Shown here piece by piece: positions 6,891 through 13,342 of a stretch of DNA of 13,342 nucleotides (position 1 is the first letter of the stretch; each line of letters opens with the position of its first letter). Made by a program: the position numbers and the translations under genes. The stretch comes from Acidobacteriota bacterium (GTDB lineage: Bacteria; Acidobacteriota; Terriglobia; Terriglobales; Acidobacteriaceae): contig JAJYBW010000043.1 of assembly GCA_021778815.1 (NCBI GenBank), positions 1 through 13,342 on the forward strand, read 5' to 3'. The notes under the pieces are model-generated. The model was not told where the DNA came from and searched no databases. It was given only the letters and a program-made list of their open reading frames with translations.

Positions 6891-9038
6891 CTACGGTCGC
6901 ATCGAGGCTTGACTTGCCGATTGCTTGGTCGGCATGTAGTTGCCAAACCATTCAATGGCTCGCTCCAACACATCACGCTCGTCGCTTGGATTTGAGAACC
7001 CGTGTCCCTCATCCGGATAAACGACGAGCTTCACAGGGACGTGCATGGTGTTCAGAGCGTGCCACATTTCAAAGGACTGGGGCGCCGGGCATTCCCCGTC
7101 GCGGTCCCCCACGACGATCAGCATCGGAGTCTTTGCATTCTTGATGTAGTTGATCGCGGAGCTTTTTGCGTAAACCGCTGGGTCGTCATATACACTGGCG
7201 CCGAAGTAGGGAATCATCCATTGGTCAATGGAATTCTCCCCGTAATAGCTTTTCCAGTCGGAGATACCTGCACCGGCAACGGCCGCCCGGAAGCGATTTG
7301 TCTGAGTGACAGCAAACATTGTCATAAAGCCGCCATAGCTCCAACCGGTAATGCCAATACGATCGGGGTCAATGGGGAATTTCTTCGTCACAACATCGAC
7401 TCCGGCAAGCAAGTCACGCAGATCTCCGTAGCCAAAATCCTTGCGATTGGCGGCCGTAAAGGCTTCCCCCTCGCCATAGCTGCCCCGCGGATTTGGCATC
7501 AACATGAAATAGTTCAGCGTCGAAAATGCAATTGGCGGATTGTAGGCGGAGCTCGGCCAATGAGACAGCGTCTGGTTTGCCGGTCCTCCGTGAACCCACA
7601 GAATGAGTGGGTATTTTTTCTGCGGATCGTAATTCTTGGGATAGATGAGCCAACCCTGGACACGAAAACCCTCGTTGTTCCAAGTCACGCTCTCGCTTCG
7701 ACCCCAGTCACGATGTAAGCCGTCGTTCAGGTGCGAAATTTGGGAGAGCTTATTCAGCGGGCCGGCCCATACTTCGGGCGGCTCGTTGAAATTGGATTTG
7801 ACGAGTGCAGCCAAGGGAATTTCGCCGCCGGTGGTGGAAAAAGACACGCTCAGGCGCTGAACGCCAGCGCCGATAGTCGCGGGGAATGTGACTTGATCGT
7901 GTATTTTCTCGGAACCGGTCACCGGATCGATCATGCTGAATCGGCACTGTCCGTCGACAACCTCCGTAAATCCGAGGTTGCGGTTGTCGATCCAGTGTAG
8001 CCAAGCCGGGCTCGCCTTGCGCCCTGGGGTCAAACTCCGAATATGTCCGCCTGCGGCAGAGACGATATAAATATCGCCACCGGATTCCCCGTAATCACTC
8101 ATCAGGCCGCCGATGAACACAATGCTCTTACCGTCAGGAGACCATTGCGGCTCAGCTATCTGCATATTTGGTTTTAGGATGGGTCGCGGAGTGCCGTTCG
8201 CCATGGACTGAACGTACAGTTGCGCAACCCACCAATTGTCCTCACCCGGGGGCGGCGCGGCGACGTAGGCCAGATCTTTTGAGCTTGGAGACCAGTCATA
8301 GTCGTAAATATGCAGATTTGACGGAGTCACCTGAATGACCTGCGGCATTCCTGGGTCCTTCGCGGAAACATCGATAACCGCGACCCTCTGAATCTCTGCC
8401 AAAGTTTTAGCACTGATGACGCCCACCGCGGGTTTCATCGCAGCCAAGGCGCCGGGCGGCCGAGTTGCATTCTCAACAAACAGAAAAGCAAGCTTGCTGC
8501 CATCGGGCGACCACGTCAGGTTGTGAATAGTGCCCTTCACAGAGGTCAACTGCCGGGGCACCGCAACTTGGATTGCAGTGTCCGTTGAGTTTGAATCTAT
8601 CTCGGTAACAAAGACCTGCAACTGACCCGGCGTCGCGCAGTCGGACGTAAACGCGAACCTTTTGCTGTCCGGCGACCATGCAATGTTGCTTTCTCTGCAC
8701 GTGCGTTCAATTTGCGGGTTTGAATTCGGCACTGAAATCATTTGCGGCGACGCATCGTTGCTATTCAACGAACGAAGACTGATGCGTTCGCCCGTATTCG
8801 CCGCGGGGGCAACCCAGGCAACAATCCGACCATCCGGGGATATCGCAGCCTGGCGCGGTGCGAGTGTATGACTGAGATCCTGTAGAAGATTGGTGATGAC
8901 GTGGTGTTGTACGGGCTCGGCGTCATTAGTAACAGCCTGTGCCGCGATCGGTCCAGGGTGGGCGAACACACACAGCGCGTAGGTTATGGCTGCAACGGCA
9001 ATGGCTCGAAACGGGAGAATTCGCAAATGGGGCATCAT
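6891..9038 (-). CDS. Secreted S9-family peptidase (prolyl oligopeptidase/dipeptidyl peptidase type)
   Basis: Exported serine peptidase of 715 residues from the ATG at 9038. The signal peptide ends near GPIAAQA. Residues about 60-390 form a beta-propeller with repeated TolB/PD40-like blades (ISPDGRIVAW, WSPDSKRFAF, WSPDGSKLAF, WSPSSKDLAY, WSPDGKSIVF). The C-terminal alpha/beta hydrolase domain starts near VQGWLIYPKNYD and carries HGGP (oxyanion region). The catalytic triad is complete: S567 in GWSYGG, D647 in GDRDGECP and H679 in DEGHGF. The family cleaves peptides, often after proline, with the propeller limiting substrate size. An alternative GTG start at 9074 would add 12 residues but lacks a ribosome site; the ATG has AGGA nine bases upstream. 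It lies 113 bases downstream of the quinoprotein gene, so it may or may not share its transcript. Confidence 0.92.
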   Translation of the reverse strand: MMPHLRILPFRAIAVAAITYALCVFAHPGPIAAQAVTNDAEPVQHHVITNLLQDLSHTLAPRQAAISPDGRIVAWVAPAANTGERISLRSLNSNDASPQMISVPNSNPQIERTCRESNIAWSPDSKRFAFTSDCATPGQLQVFVTEIDSNSTDTAIQVAVPRQLTSVKGTIHNLTWSPDGSKLAFLFVENATRPPGALAAMKPAVGVISAKTLAEIQRVAVIDVSAKDPGMPQVIQVTPSNLHIYDYDWSPSSKDLAYVAAPPPGEDNWWVAQLYVQSMANGTPRPILKPNMQIAEPQWSPDGKSIVFIGGLMSDYGESGGDIYIVSAAGGHIRSLTPGRKASPAWLHWIDNRNLGFTEVVDGQCRFSMIDPVTGSEKIHDQVTFPATIGAGVQRLSVSFSTTGGEIPLAALVKSNFNEPPEVWAGPLNKLSQISHLNDGLHRDWGRSESVTWNNEGFRVQGWLIYPKNYDPQKKYPLILWVHGGPANQTLSHWPSSAYNPPIAFSTLNYFMLMPNPRGSYGEGEAFTAANRKDFGYGDLRDLLAGVDVVTKKFPIDPDRIGITGWSYGGFMTMFAVTQTNRFRAAVAGAGISDWKSYYGENSIDQWMIPYFGASVYDDPAVYAKSSAINYIKNAKTPMLIVVGDRDGECPAPQSFEMWHALNTMHVPVKLVVYPDEGHGFSNPSDERDVLERAIEWFGNYMPTKQSASQASMRP

Positions 9039-9075
9039 CGAGCGATATCCTATCACCTGGGCGGTAGCAGTCACG

Positions 9076-9098
9076 CACGAGAATCGATCGATTCCGTG
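9076..9098. promoter_or_regulatory. Long inverted repeat, possible operator
   Basis: Bases 9081-9094 are a perfect 14-base palindrome (GAATCGATCGATTC). The flanks extend it: CACG at 9076-9079 is the reverse complement of CGTG at 9095-9098, with one unpaired A at 9080. It lies in the gap between the quinoprotein stop (9152) and the peptidase start (9038), about 40-60 bases upstream of that start, where a repressor or activator site would be expected. No T-run follows, so a terminator is unlikely. No regulator is encoded in the window. Confidence 0.4.
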
Positions 9099-9151
9099 GC
9101 AGCTAGATTACCCGACGACGTTGAAGCGCGCCATTCTTCCTGCGACTCGCG

Positions 9152-10747
9152 TTACAAGCTGCCCGTCAGACTCCACGCATACAACACACCGTCGACACCG
9201 GTGACGACATATTGGGTTCCATCCAGTTGATACGTCATGGGAGCGGCGTAGTCGACCAATCCTCCAGGCCGCGTGTGCCATAGCGCGTGGCCGGTTGCGG
9301 GGTCCAGCGCCAACAGATTGCCGGACGCATCCGCGGTGAATAGCAGGTGTCCTGCTGTGGTCAGGACGCTTGCGCCTCCAAGGCCTTGGCCGCTGTCTCT
9401 TTGCCAACGGATTTTCCCGGTCTGATAGTCCAAGGCCAACAGTACGGAACTCGCGACCAAGGGAACCGTGCCGCCACCCTGGTGGTCCGTTGGGCGACCG
9501 CCGGGACTGAGATACCACATGCTATCGCCGCGCCACGCATTGAAGTAGAACAGGCCTGTCTGCGGATCGAAGCTGGGCGACATCCAGCTGGTTCCGCCGT
9601 CCTCGGCAAGTTTGATCAAGGTGCCATCCAGCTGCGGCTCCTTTGCCGGATTTGGAATTGGACTCCCGTTGCTATCGATGCCCTTCGCCCAGTTCGCGGT
9701 GCTGAACGGCACGGTCAGCAGATTTTTTCCCGTCGCGCGGTCGAGTAGAAAAAAGTAGCCATTTCGGCTTGCCTGCGCCAGCAACTTGCGCGGCTTGCCA
9801 TGGAACGGTGCATCGATGAGAACCGGAGTTTCCACCGCATCCCAATCATGTGTGTCGTGCGGGGAGGGCTGAAAGTACCAGACGATCTTTCCCGAATCCG
9901 CGTTGAGCGCGAGGATGGAACAGGTATACAGATTGGCTCCCGCGCGCCCGGCGCCTGCCAACACAGGATGCGGATTGCCAGTTCCCCAGTAGATCAAGTT
10001 CAACTCTGGATCATATGTGCCGGTAAACCACGCTGGGCCACCGCCGTTGAGCCTAGCCTGTTCGTTCGGCCAGGTTCGCGCCTCCGGCGTGCCTGCCTTC
10101 GGAACCGTGAAGGTCTTCCAAACGATTTTTCCAGTTTCCCAATCCAGGGCTTCAACAAAATGAGGCACGTTCGCCGAATCGCCAGAGGTGCCGAGAACGA
10201 CCAGCCCTTTTACGATCAATGGCGCCACGCTAATGTAGTAGCCGAACTTGACGTCTGCGACGGTGTCTTCCCAGATCTTCTTCCCATTGCGGGCATCAAG
10301 ACAAAAGAAATGCGCGTCCGTAGTTCCGAAGTAGACTCTGCCCCTGTAGAAAGCCACACCGCGTTGCCCAAGATCGTCGCCTTCTGCCTCGCGACGAAAT
10401 TGCCAAATTTGTTCCCCAGTTTTCGCATCGATCGCCCATACCCGATTGGGCACCGCGAAATAAAGAATTCCATCGATCTCCAGAGGCGTCGATTTGAGTG
10501 CAGCTGCGTGGGTTTGAAAGGCCCACGCCAGCTTTAATGAGTGAACGTTCGTCTGGTTAATCTGCGTCAAGGGGCTGAACCGTCGGCCAGAATAGTCGCC
10601 ATTGAATGTAGGCCACGAACCAGTCACGGAGGGAATGGAATCCGTGAGGGTGGAGTTCTGCGCCGGCAGGCAGCTCGCGCTGGCCAGTAGCAGAAGGGCC
10701 ATGATCCTAGTGCTACTTGAGCGTTTCAAGATATGCAAAAACGTCAT
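9152..10747 (-). CDS. Secreted PQQ-type beta-propeller quinoprotein, possibly with a degenerate cofactor site
   Basis: Exported eight-bladed propeller of 531 residues with a signal peptide ending around SCLPAQ. Family marks include SWPTFNGDYSGRRFSPLTQIN, repeated tryptophan-docking blades (AIDAKTGEQIWQF, LDARNGKKIW, LDWETGKIVW, LNADSGKIVWYF, LDYQTGKIRW, LDPATGHALW), GGGPAWF (W240, expected to stack on PQQ), WGTGNP (N258) and PHDTHDWD. Two features of classical alcohol dehydrogenases are missing. The adjacent Cys-Cys is replaced in EGDDLGQRGVAF, and the calcium-binding Glu of SGAExGVRG appears as Ser in GTSGDSANVPHF. NCBI has, as I recall, an acidobacterial 'empty quinoprotein' family that this resembles. 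The start overlaps the cytochrome gene by 35 bases, with AAGGA five bases before the ATG, implying coupled translation. If catalytic, it would oxidise an alcohol or sugar in the periplasm and pass electrons to that cytochrome. Confidence 0.85.
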   Translation of the reverse strand: MTFLHILKRSSSTRIMALLLLASASCLPAQNSTLTDSIPSVTGSWPTFNGDYSGRRFSPLTQINQTNVHSLKLAWAFQTHAAALKSTPLEIDGILYFAVPNRVWAIDAKTGEQIWQFRREAEGDDLGQRGVAFYRGRVYFGTTDAHFFCLDARNGKKIWEDTVADVKFGYYISVAPLIVKGLVVLGTSGDSANVPHFVEALDWETGKIVWKTFTVPKAGTPEARTWPNEQARLNGGGPAWFTGTYDPELNLIYWGTGNPHPVLAGAGRAGANLYTCSILALNADSGKIVWYFQPSPHDTHDWDAVETPVLIDAPFHGKPRKLLAQASRNGYFFLLDRATGKNLLTVPFSTANWAKGIDSNGSPIPNPAKEPQLDGTLIKLAEDGGTSWMSPSFDPQTGLFYFNAWRGDSMWYLSPGGRPTDHQGGGTVPLVASSVLLALDYQTGKIRWQRDSGQGLGGASVLTTAGHLLFTADASGNLLALDPATGHALWHTRPGGLVDYAAPMTYQLDGTQYVVTGVDGVLYAWSLTGSL

Positions 10748-11513
10748 GAATGTCCTTGTCCGTGTATTTGCTGAGTAACTGCAGATGTCCCGCCAGCGGA
10801 TCGTGCACCTGCACCTTCACTTGCTGCAATGGCCAGGAACGATACCATCCGTCCTGATCCAGGATGGCTACATAGAAGGCGTCCAGATGAAGCAGCTTGC
10901 CGTGAAACTGTTTGCCCGAGTTCAACGAGACCATGGCAGTGACGGAATCGCGCGGCGGATACAGGAATCGTGCTTCCAGATCAGCGGGCGAATATTTCTT
11001 CGCGATCCCGGCGAGATCTTCTGTGCGCGAGTGACAAGTCATGCACTTCCCTGCTCCATAAAAATATTGCTTGCCCGCTTCGGCATTTCCCGTCAGCAAC
11101 TGCTGCAGTGAATATCCATTGGCAAGCCCTTCCGAAGACACCACGCTGGCGAGCGCTACACGAGCATGCAGGAAGGCGACGATGTCAGAGATTTCCGCGG
11201 AGTTCATCAACGGAAATGCGGGCATACCTTTGTCGGCGCGTCCGTCCTGAATTACAGGCGCAATCAGATCCCCATGCTCATCGTGGCGCACAAGCGAAGA
11301 CTGGACCAGGTTGGGACCCACACCTCCCATGGCCTCAGTACCATGACAGATCGCGCATGATTGCCGGTAGTCCGCCTGGCCGCGCTGGACATTTTCGTGC
11401 TTCATCAGGTCAGTTTGCGCCGGCGAGCGAATCGCAAACGCGAAGATGCAGACGAAATAGAACAGGTGCAAGGAATGCGTCGAAGTAGCTCGCATGGATT
11501 TCCAGTCAGTCAT
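10713..11513 (-). CDS. Di-haem cytochrome c, partner of the quinoprotein
   Basis: Exported c-type cytochrome of about 266 residues. A hydrophobic export segment (LHLFYFVCIFAFAI) ends near SPAQ. Domain 1 has the haem motif CAICH (H57) and a methionine ligand candidate in GMPAFP (M97). Domain 2 has CMTCH (H161), followed by a beta-rich segment (SLNSGKQFHGKLLHLDAFYV, then ILDQDGWYRSWPL) before the closing helix YTDKDIHDVFAYLETL. This layout recalls haem-binding domains of planctomycete and verrucomicrobial type. For haem 2 the only nearby methionine is M194. Its 3' end overlaps the quinoprotein start by 35 bases, so it very probably takes electrons from that protein. The start is uncertain: GTG at 11531, ATG at 11513 or ATG at 11495; I chose 11513. 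The 11495 start has GGAA four bases upstream. Confidence 0.9.
   Translation of the reverse strand: MTDWKSMRATSTHSLHLFYFVCIFAFAIRSPAQTDLMKHENVQRGQADYRQSCAICHGTEAMGGVGPNLVQSSLVRHDEHGDLIAPVIQDGRADKGMPAFPLMNSAEISDIVAFLHARVALASVVSSEGLANGYSLQQLLTGNAEAGKQYFYGAGKCMTCHSRTEDLAGIAKKYSPADLEARFLYPPRDSVTAMVSLNSGKQFHGKLLHLDAFYVAILDQDGWYRSWPLQQVKVQVHDPLAGHLQLLSKYTDKDIHDVFAYLETLK
10753..10757 (-). promoter_or_regulatory. Ribosome binding site of the quinoprotein inside the cytochrome gene
   Basis: AAGGA, five bases before the ATG at 10747, lies within the last codons of the cytochrome gene. It supports the overlapping start over the internal ATG at 10702 and indicates translational coupling. Confidence 0.6.
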
Positions 11514-11582
11514 GATTTTTCGATATTCCACAGGGTTGATTGGCGGATTGACAAACCTTACAGCCGATGTTTCAACGATGGT

Positions 11583-11625
11583 CTGGAGAAGACTTACAAG
11601 CAGCTGTTACAGCAAAAGTCTCCAG
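11583..11625. other. Inverted repeat between tdh and the cytochrome gene
   Basis: CTGGAGA (11583-11589) pairs with TCTCCAG (11619-11625) around a loop that itself holds GCTG-TTA-CAGC (11603-11613). It lies 72 bases beyond the tdh stop in the 183-base gap before the cytochrome gene. There is no T-run of terminator length on the minus strand, so it may be a weak structure, a leader element of the cytochrome transcript, or chance. Confidence 0.25.
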
Positions 11626-11696
11626 GTAAGAAATTGCAATCCATCGTGGAAAGACCAGGAGAATCTCCCAACGGGCAAGCCCCAGATGGGCGACAT

Positions 11697-12725
11697 TTAA
11701 ATCCTCCAGTCAAGAATCACCTTGCCACAATTCCCAGTCTTCATCACTGCAAATCCCTTTTCATAGTCCTGCCAGGGAAAACGATGCGTGATCACCGGAC
11801 GAATATCCAGACCCGATTCCAGCATCACCGTCATCTTGTACCAGGTTTCGTACATCTCACGGCCGTAGATGCCTTTCAACGTCAGCATGTTGAAGATCAC
11901 ACGATGCCAGTCGATCGCGATCTCCTGGCTCGGAATACCAAGCATCGCGATCTTGCCACCATGGCTCATGTTGGCCAGCATGTCGCGAAAGGCTGTCGGA
12001 TTTCCGGACATCTCAAGCCCGACGTCAAAGCCCTCTGCCATGCCCAATTCTTTCTGGACTTCCGCGAGAGTCTTCTTGGTTGGATCGACGGCCATTGTGA
12101 CGCCCATAGTTTTGGCGAGCTCCAGTCGAAACGGGTTCAGGTCAGTGATGACGATATGTCTCGCTCCGGCATGGCGCGCCACCGCTGCGGCCATCAGCCC
12201 GATGGGCCCAGCTCCTGTGATCAGCACATCCTCGCCGAGGACTGGAAAGGACAATGCAGTGTGGACCGCATTGCCGAAAGGATCGAAGATCGAAGCCACC
12301 TCCAGCGACACGTTCGGATGATGGCGCCAAATATTGCTCATCGGTAGCGAGATATATTCCGCGAAAGCTCCCGGCCGATTGACGCCTACGCCACGGATTT
12401 GCGCGCAAAGATGGCGACGCCCAGCCAGACAGTTGCGACAACGACCGCACACCACATGGCCTTCCCCGCTGACGATCATTCCGGGACGGAAGTCGGTGAC
12501 GTTCGACCCGACCTCTTCAATCTCGCCGACAAACTCGTGCCCAATCACCGTGGGGACTTGAACTGTCGATCTCGCCCAACTATCCCACTCGTAAATATGC
12601 AGATCGGTTCCACAAATGCCGGCCATCTGAACCTTGATCAGGACATCGTTGATCCCAATCGACGGCTTCGGCACATCATCAACCCACAGACCACGCTCAT
12701 CGCGGTTCTTCACCAGGGCCTTCAT
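11697..12725 (-). CDS. tdh: L-threonine 3-dehydrogenase, zinc-dependent
   Basis: Cytoplasmic medium-chain dehydrogenase of 342 residues, essentially the length of the Escherichia coli enzyme, oxidising L-threonine to 2-amino-3-ketobutyrate with NAD+. Zinc ligands fall at the same numbers as in that enzyme: C38, H63 and E64 at the active site, C93, C96, C99 and C107 for the structural zinc. Further signatures are AGICGTDLHIYEWD, SGEGHVVCGRCRNC, GVGVNRPGAFAEY, ASIFDPFGNAVHTALSF, the Rossmann GAGPIG (171-176), EGFDVGLEMSG and LKGIYGREMYETWYKM. The start is clear: GGAG lies eight bases before the ATG. The usual partner, 2-amino-3-ketobutyrate CoA ligase (kbl), is on neither side. It is distinct from the interrupted dehydrogenase at 2042-3094, a distant relative in the same superfamily. 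Confidence 0.96.
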   Translation of the reverse strand: MKALVKNRDERGLWVDDVPKPSIGINDVLIKVQMAGICGTDLHIYEWDSWARSTVQVPTVIGHEFVGEIEEVGSNVTDFRPGMIVSGEGHVVCGRCRNCLAGRRHLCAQIRGVGVNRPGAFAEYISLPMSNIWRHHPNVSLEVASIFDPFGNAVHTALSFPVLGEDVLITGAGPIGLMAAAVARHAGARHIVITDLNPFRLELAKTMGVTMAVDPTKKTLAEVQKELGMAEGFDVGLEMSGNPTAFRDMLANMSHGGKIAMLGIPSQEIAIDWHRVIFNMLTLKGIYGREMYETWYKMTVMLESGLDIRPVITHRFPWQDYEKGFAVMKTGNCGKVILDWRI

Positions 12726-12852
12726 CGTGTTTTCTCCAGAGTGACGGGTCGCGCAGACTTTCTATTCTGCTCCGTTCTCAGCTTAATTGCGGGCACATAT
12801 CGCGTAACTTCTTGTCCACTCTTCTTATCGAGCAGGCTAACACTGAATCGTG

Positions 12853-12868
12853 AAAAACGGTGGAACCG
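12853..12868 (-). terminator. Short terminator-like hairpin after the right-edge gene
   Basis: On the minus strand CGGT-TCC-ACCG is followed at once by TTTTT, starting nine bases beyond the stop codon of the gene that enters from the right edge. A G-T pair can lengthen the stem to five. The stem is short, so termination may be partial, but position and T-run fit an intrinsic terminator that would separate this gene from tdh. Confidence 0.4.
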
Positions 12869-12876
12869 CGGCAGTC

Positions 12877-13342
12877 CTAGTGGCTCGCGATGCTACCGCG
12901 GAGCACGATAATGGATGCTTTGGGCAGGTCATAAAGAGTCTCCGGATTGACAGACGATACCGCAGACATCGCAATCGGGCCGTCAGGATCCGCGTGACCG
13001 CTGAATCGAAATCGATGCTGCTCACCCGAACTTCCGGTTGCATCCATAGGCTGCGATGCAGTCGGAGGAACGGGATCGGGGTACCATTGGTATTGCGCGG
13101 CGCCGAAAACCGCCCGGCTCACAGTGCCAGTGAGATATTGCGTCTTCCCAACCGCCGGATTCTTGAATTCAACCCTGACAAAATGGTCGTTGTATTCATC
13201 ATTATTGACCAACATGATTGACCACAATCCATCGGGCCGGTGTACGGCATAAGCTGTGACCAAACTCCGCCCCTGTGGATCCTTTACATCGCTGGCAACA
13301 CGATAGAGTTGGTGCGTGGCATCAACGGGCTGCACCCACTGT
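12877..13342 (-). CDS. C-terminal end of a probable secreted glycoside hydrolase, 5' part outside the window
   Basis: The frame is open to the right edge, so only the last 154 or so residues are seen. They resemble the beta-sandwich that closes clan GH-A glycosidases such as the GH39/GH79/GH30-like acidobacterial proteins: SLVTAYAVHRPDGLWSIMLV, NNDEYNDHFVRVEF, VSRAVFGAAQYQWYPD, and the ending ETLYDLPKASIIVLRG, where a late strand with L-P-x-x-S-I-x-V-L is common. No catalytic residues lie in this part. The neighbouring GH20-like gene and TonB-receptor fossil fit a region of carbohydrate use. The family is a guess from the look of the domain; a non-catalytic carbohydrate-binding protein is also possible. 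Confidence 0.6.
   Translation of the reverse strand, partial: QWVQPVDATHQLYRVASDVKDPQGRSLVTAYAVHRPDGLWSIMLVNNDEYNDHFVRVEFKNPAVGKTQYLTGTVSRAVFGAAQYQWYPDPVPPTASQPMDATGSSGEQHRFRFSGHADPDGPIAMSAVSSVNPETLYDLPKASIIVLRGSIASH

Noticed and set aside
7002..7718. A 238-codon plus-strand frame opposite the S9 peptidase
   Set aside because: Overlaps the catalytic domain of the peptidase with all triad residues on the other strand; composition is that of an antisense frame.
9800..10537. A 245-codon plus-strand frame opposite the quinoprotein
   Set aside because: Antisense shadow of the propeller repeats; no motif and no plausible ribosome site.
11361..12347. A 328-codon open frame on the plus strand opposite tdh and the cytochrome gene
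   Set aside because: It lies antisense to the well-identified tdh gene and has low-complexity, His/Arg-rich composition typical of antisense frames in GC-rich DNA; no recognisable motif.
1..13342. CRISPR array, tRNA, rRNA, insertion sequence or tandem repeats
   Set aside because: No regularly spaced direct repeats, no cloverleaf-like or rRNA-like sequence, and no transposase or flanking inverted repeats were seen on reading both strands.

Overview
This window looks like a piece of an Acidobacteriota chromosome, probably class Terriglobia. That placement is inference. It rests on the style of the proteins: a sugar transferase with the acidobacterial-type tail (RPGVTGAATLAF), a quinoprotein lacking the usual vicinal cysteines, a secreted S9 peptidase and GH20-like glycosidase of types common there, and a fossil tail of an Oar-like TonB receptor. 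There is no rRNA, tRNA, CRISPR array, insertion sequence or phage gene in the window.

Layout: positions 1-1877 carry two plus-strand genes of an exopolysaccharide locus, the 3' part of a Wzz/GumC-type chain-length determinant and a complete initiating sugar transferase, separated by about 400 bases. Everything from 2042 to the right edge is on the minus strand, so the two halves converge at 1878-2041. Read in the direction of transcription (right to left), the minus-strand genes are: the C-terminal end of a secreted protein, probably a glycoside hydrolase (cut by the window edge); a zinc-dependent L-threonine 3-dehydrogenase (tdh); a di-haem cytochrome c whose 3' end overlaps the start of a secreted PQQ-type beta-propeller quinoprotein; a secreted prolyl-oligopeptidase-family (S9) peptidase; a fossil C-terminus of a TonB-dependent receptor; a large secreted GH20-like glycosidase; an aldo/keto reductase; and a zinc-dependent medium-chain alcohol/polyol dehydrogenase.

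Two gene groups look functionally linked. The cytochrome c and quinoprotein overlap by 35 bases and would form a periplasmic electron-transfer pair, although the quinoprotein has lost features of classical PQQ enzymes. The GH20-like enzyme, aldo/keto reductase and alcohol dehydrogenase are closely spaced and could release a sugar and then convert it by reduction followed by oxidation. The last gene of that set carries an in-frame amber codon at codon 57, so as read it is a pseudogene or holds a base error.

I do not see a clearly new multi-gene defence or mobile system. The observations most worth checking are the amber-interrupted dehydrogenase, the TonB-receptor fossil after the S9 peptidase, the quinoprotein with a degenerate cofactor site beside its cytochrome, the altered active-site motif of the GH20-like enzyme, and a long dyad between the quinoprotein and the peptidase.
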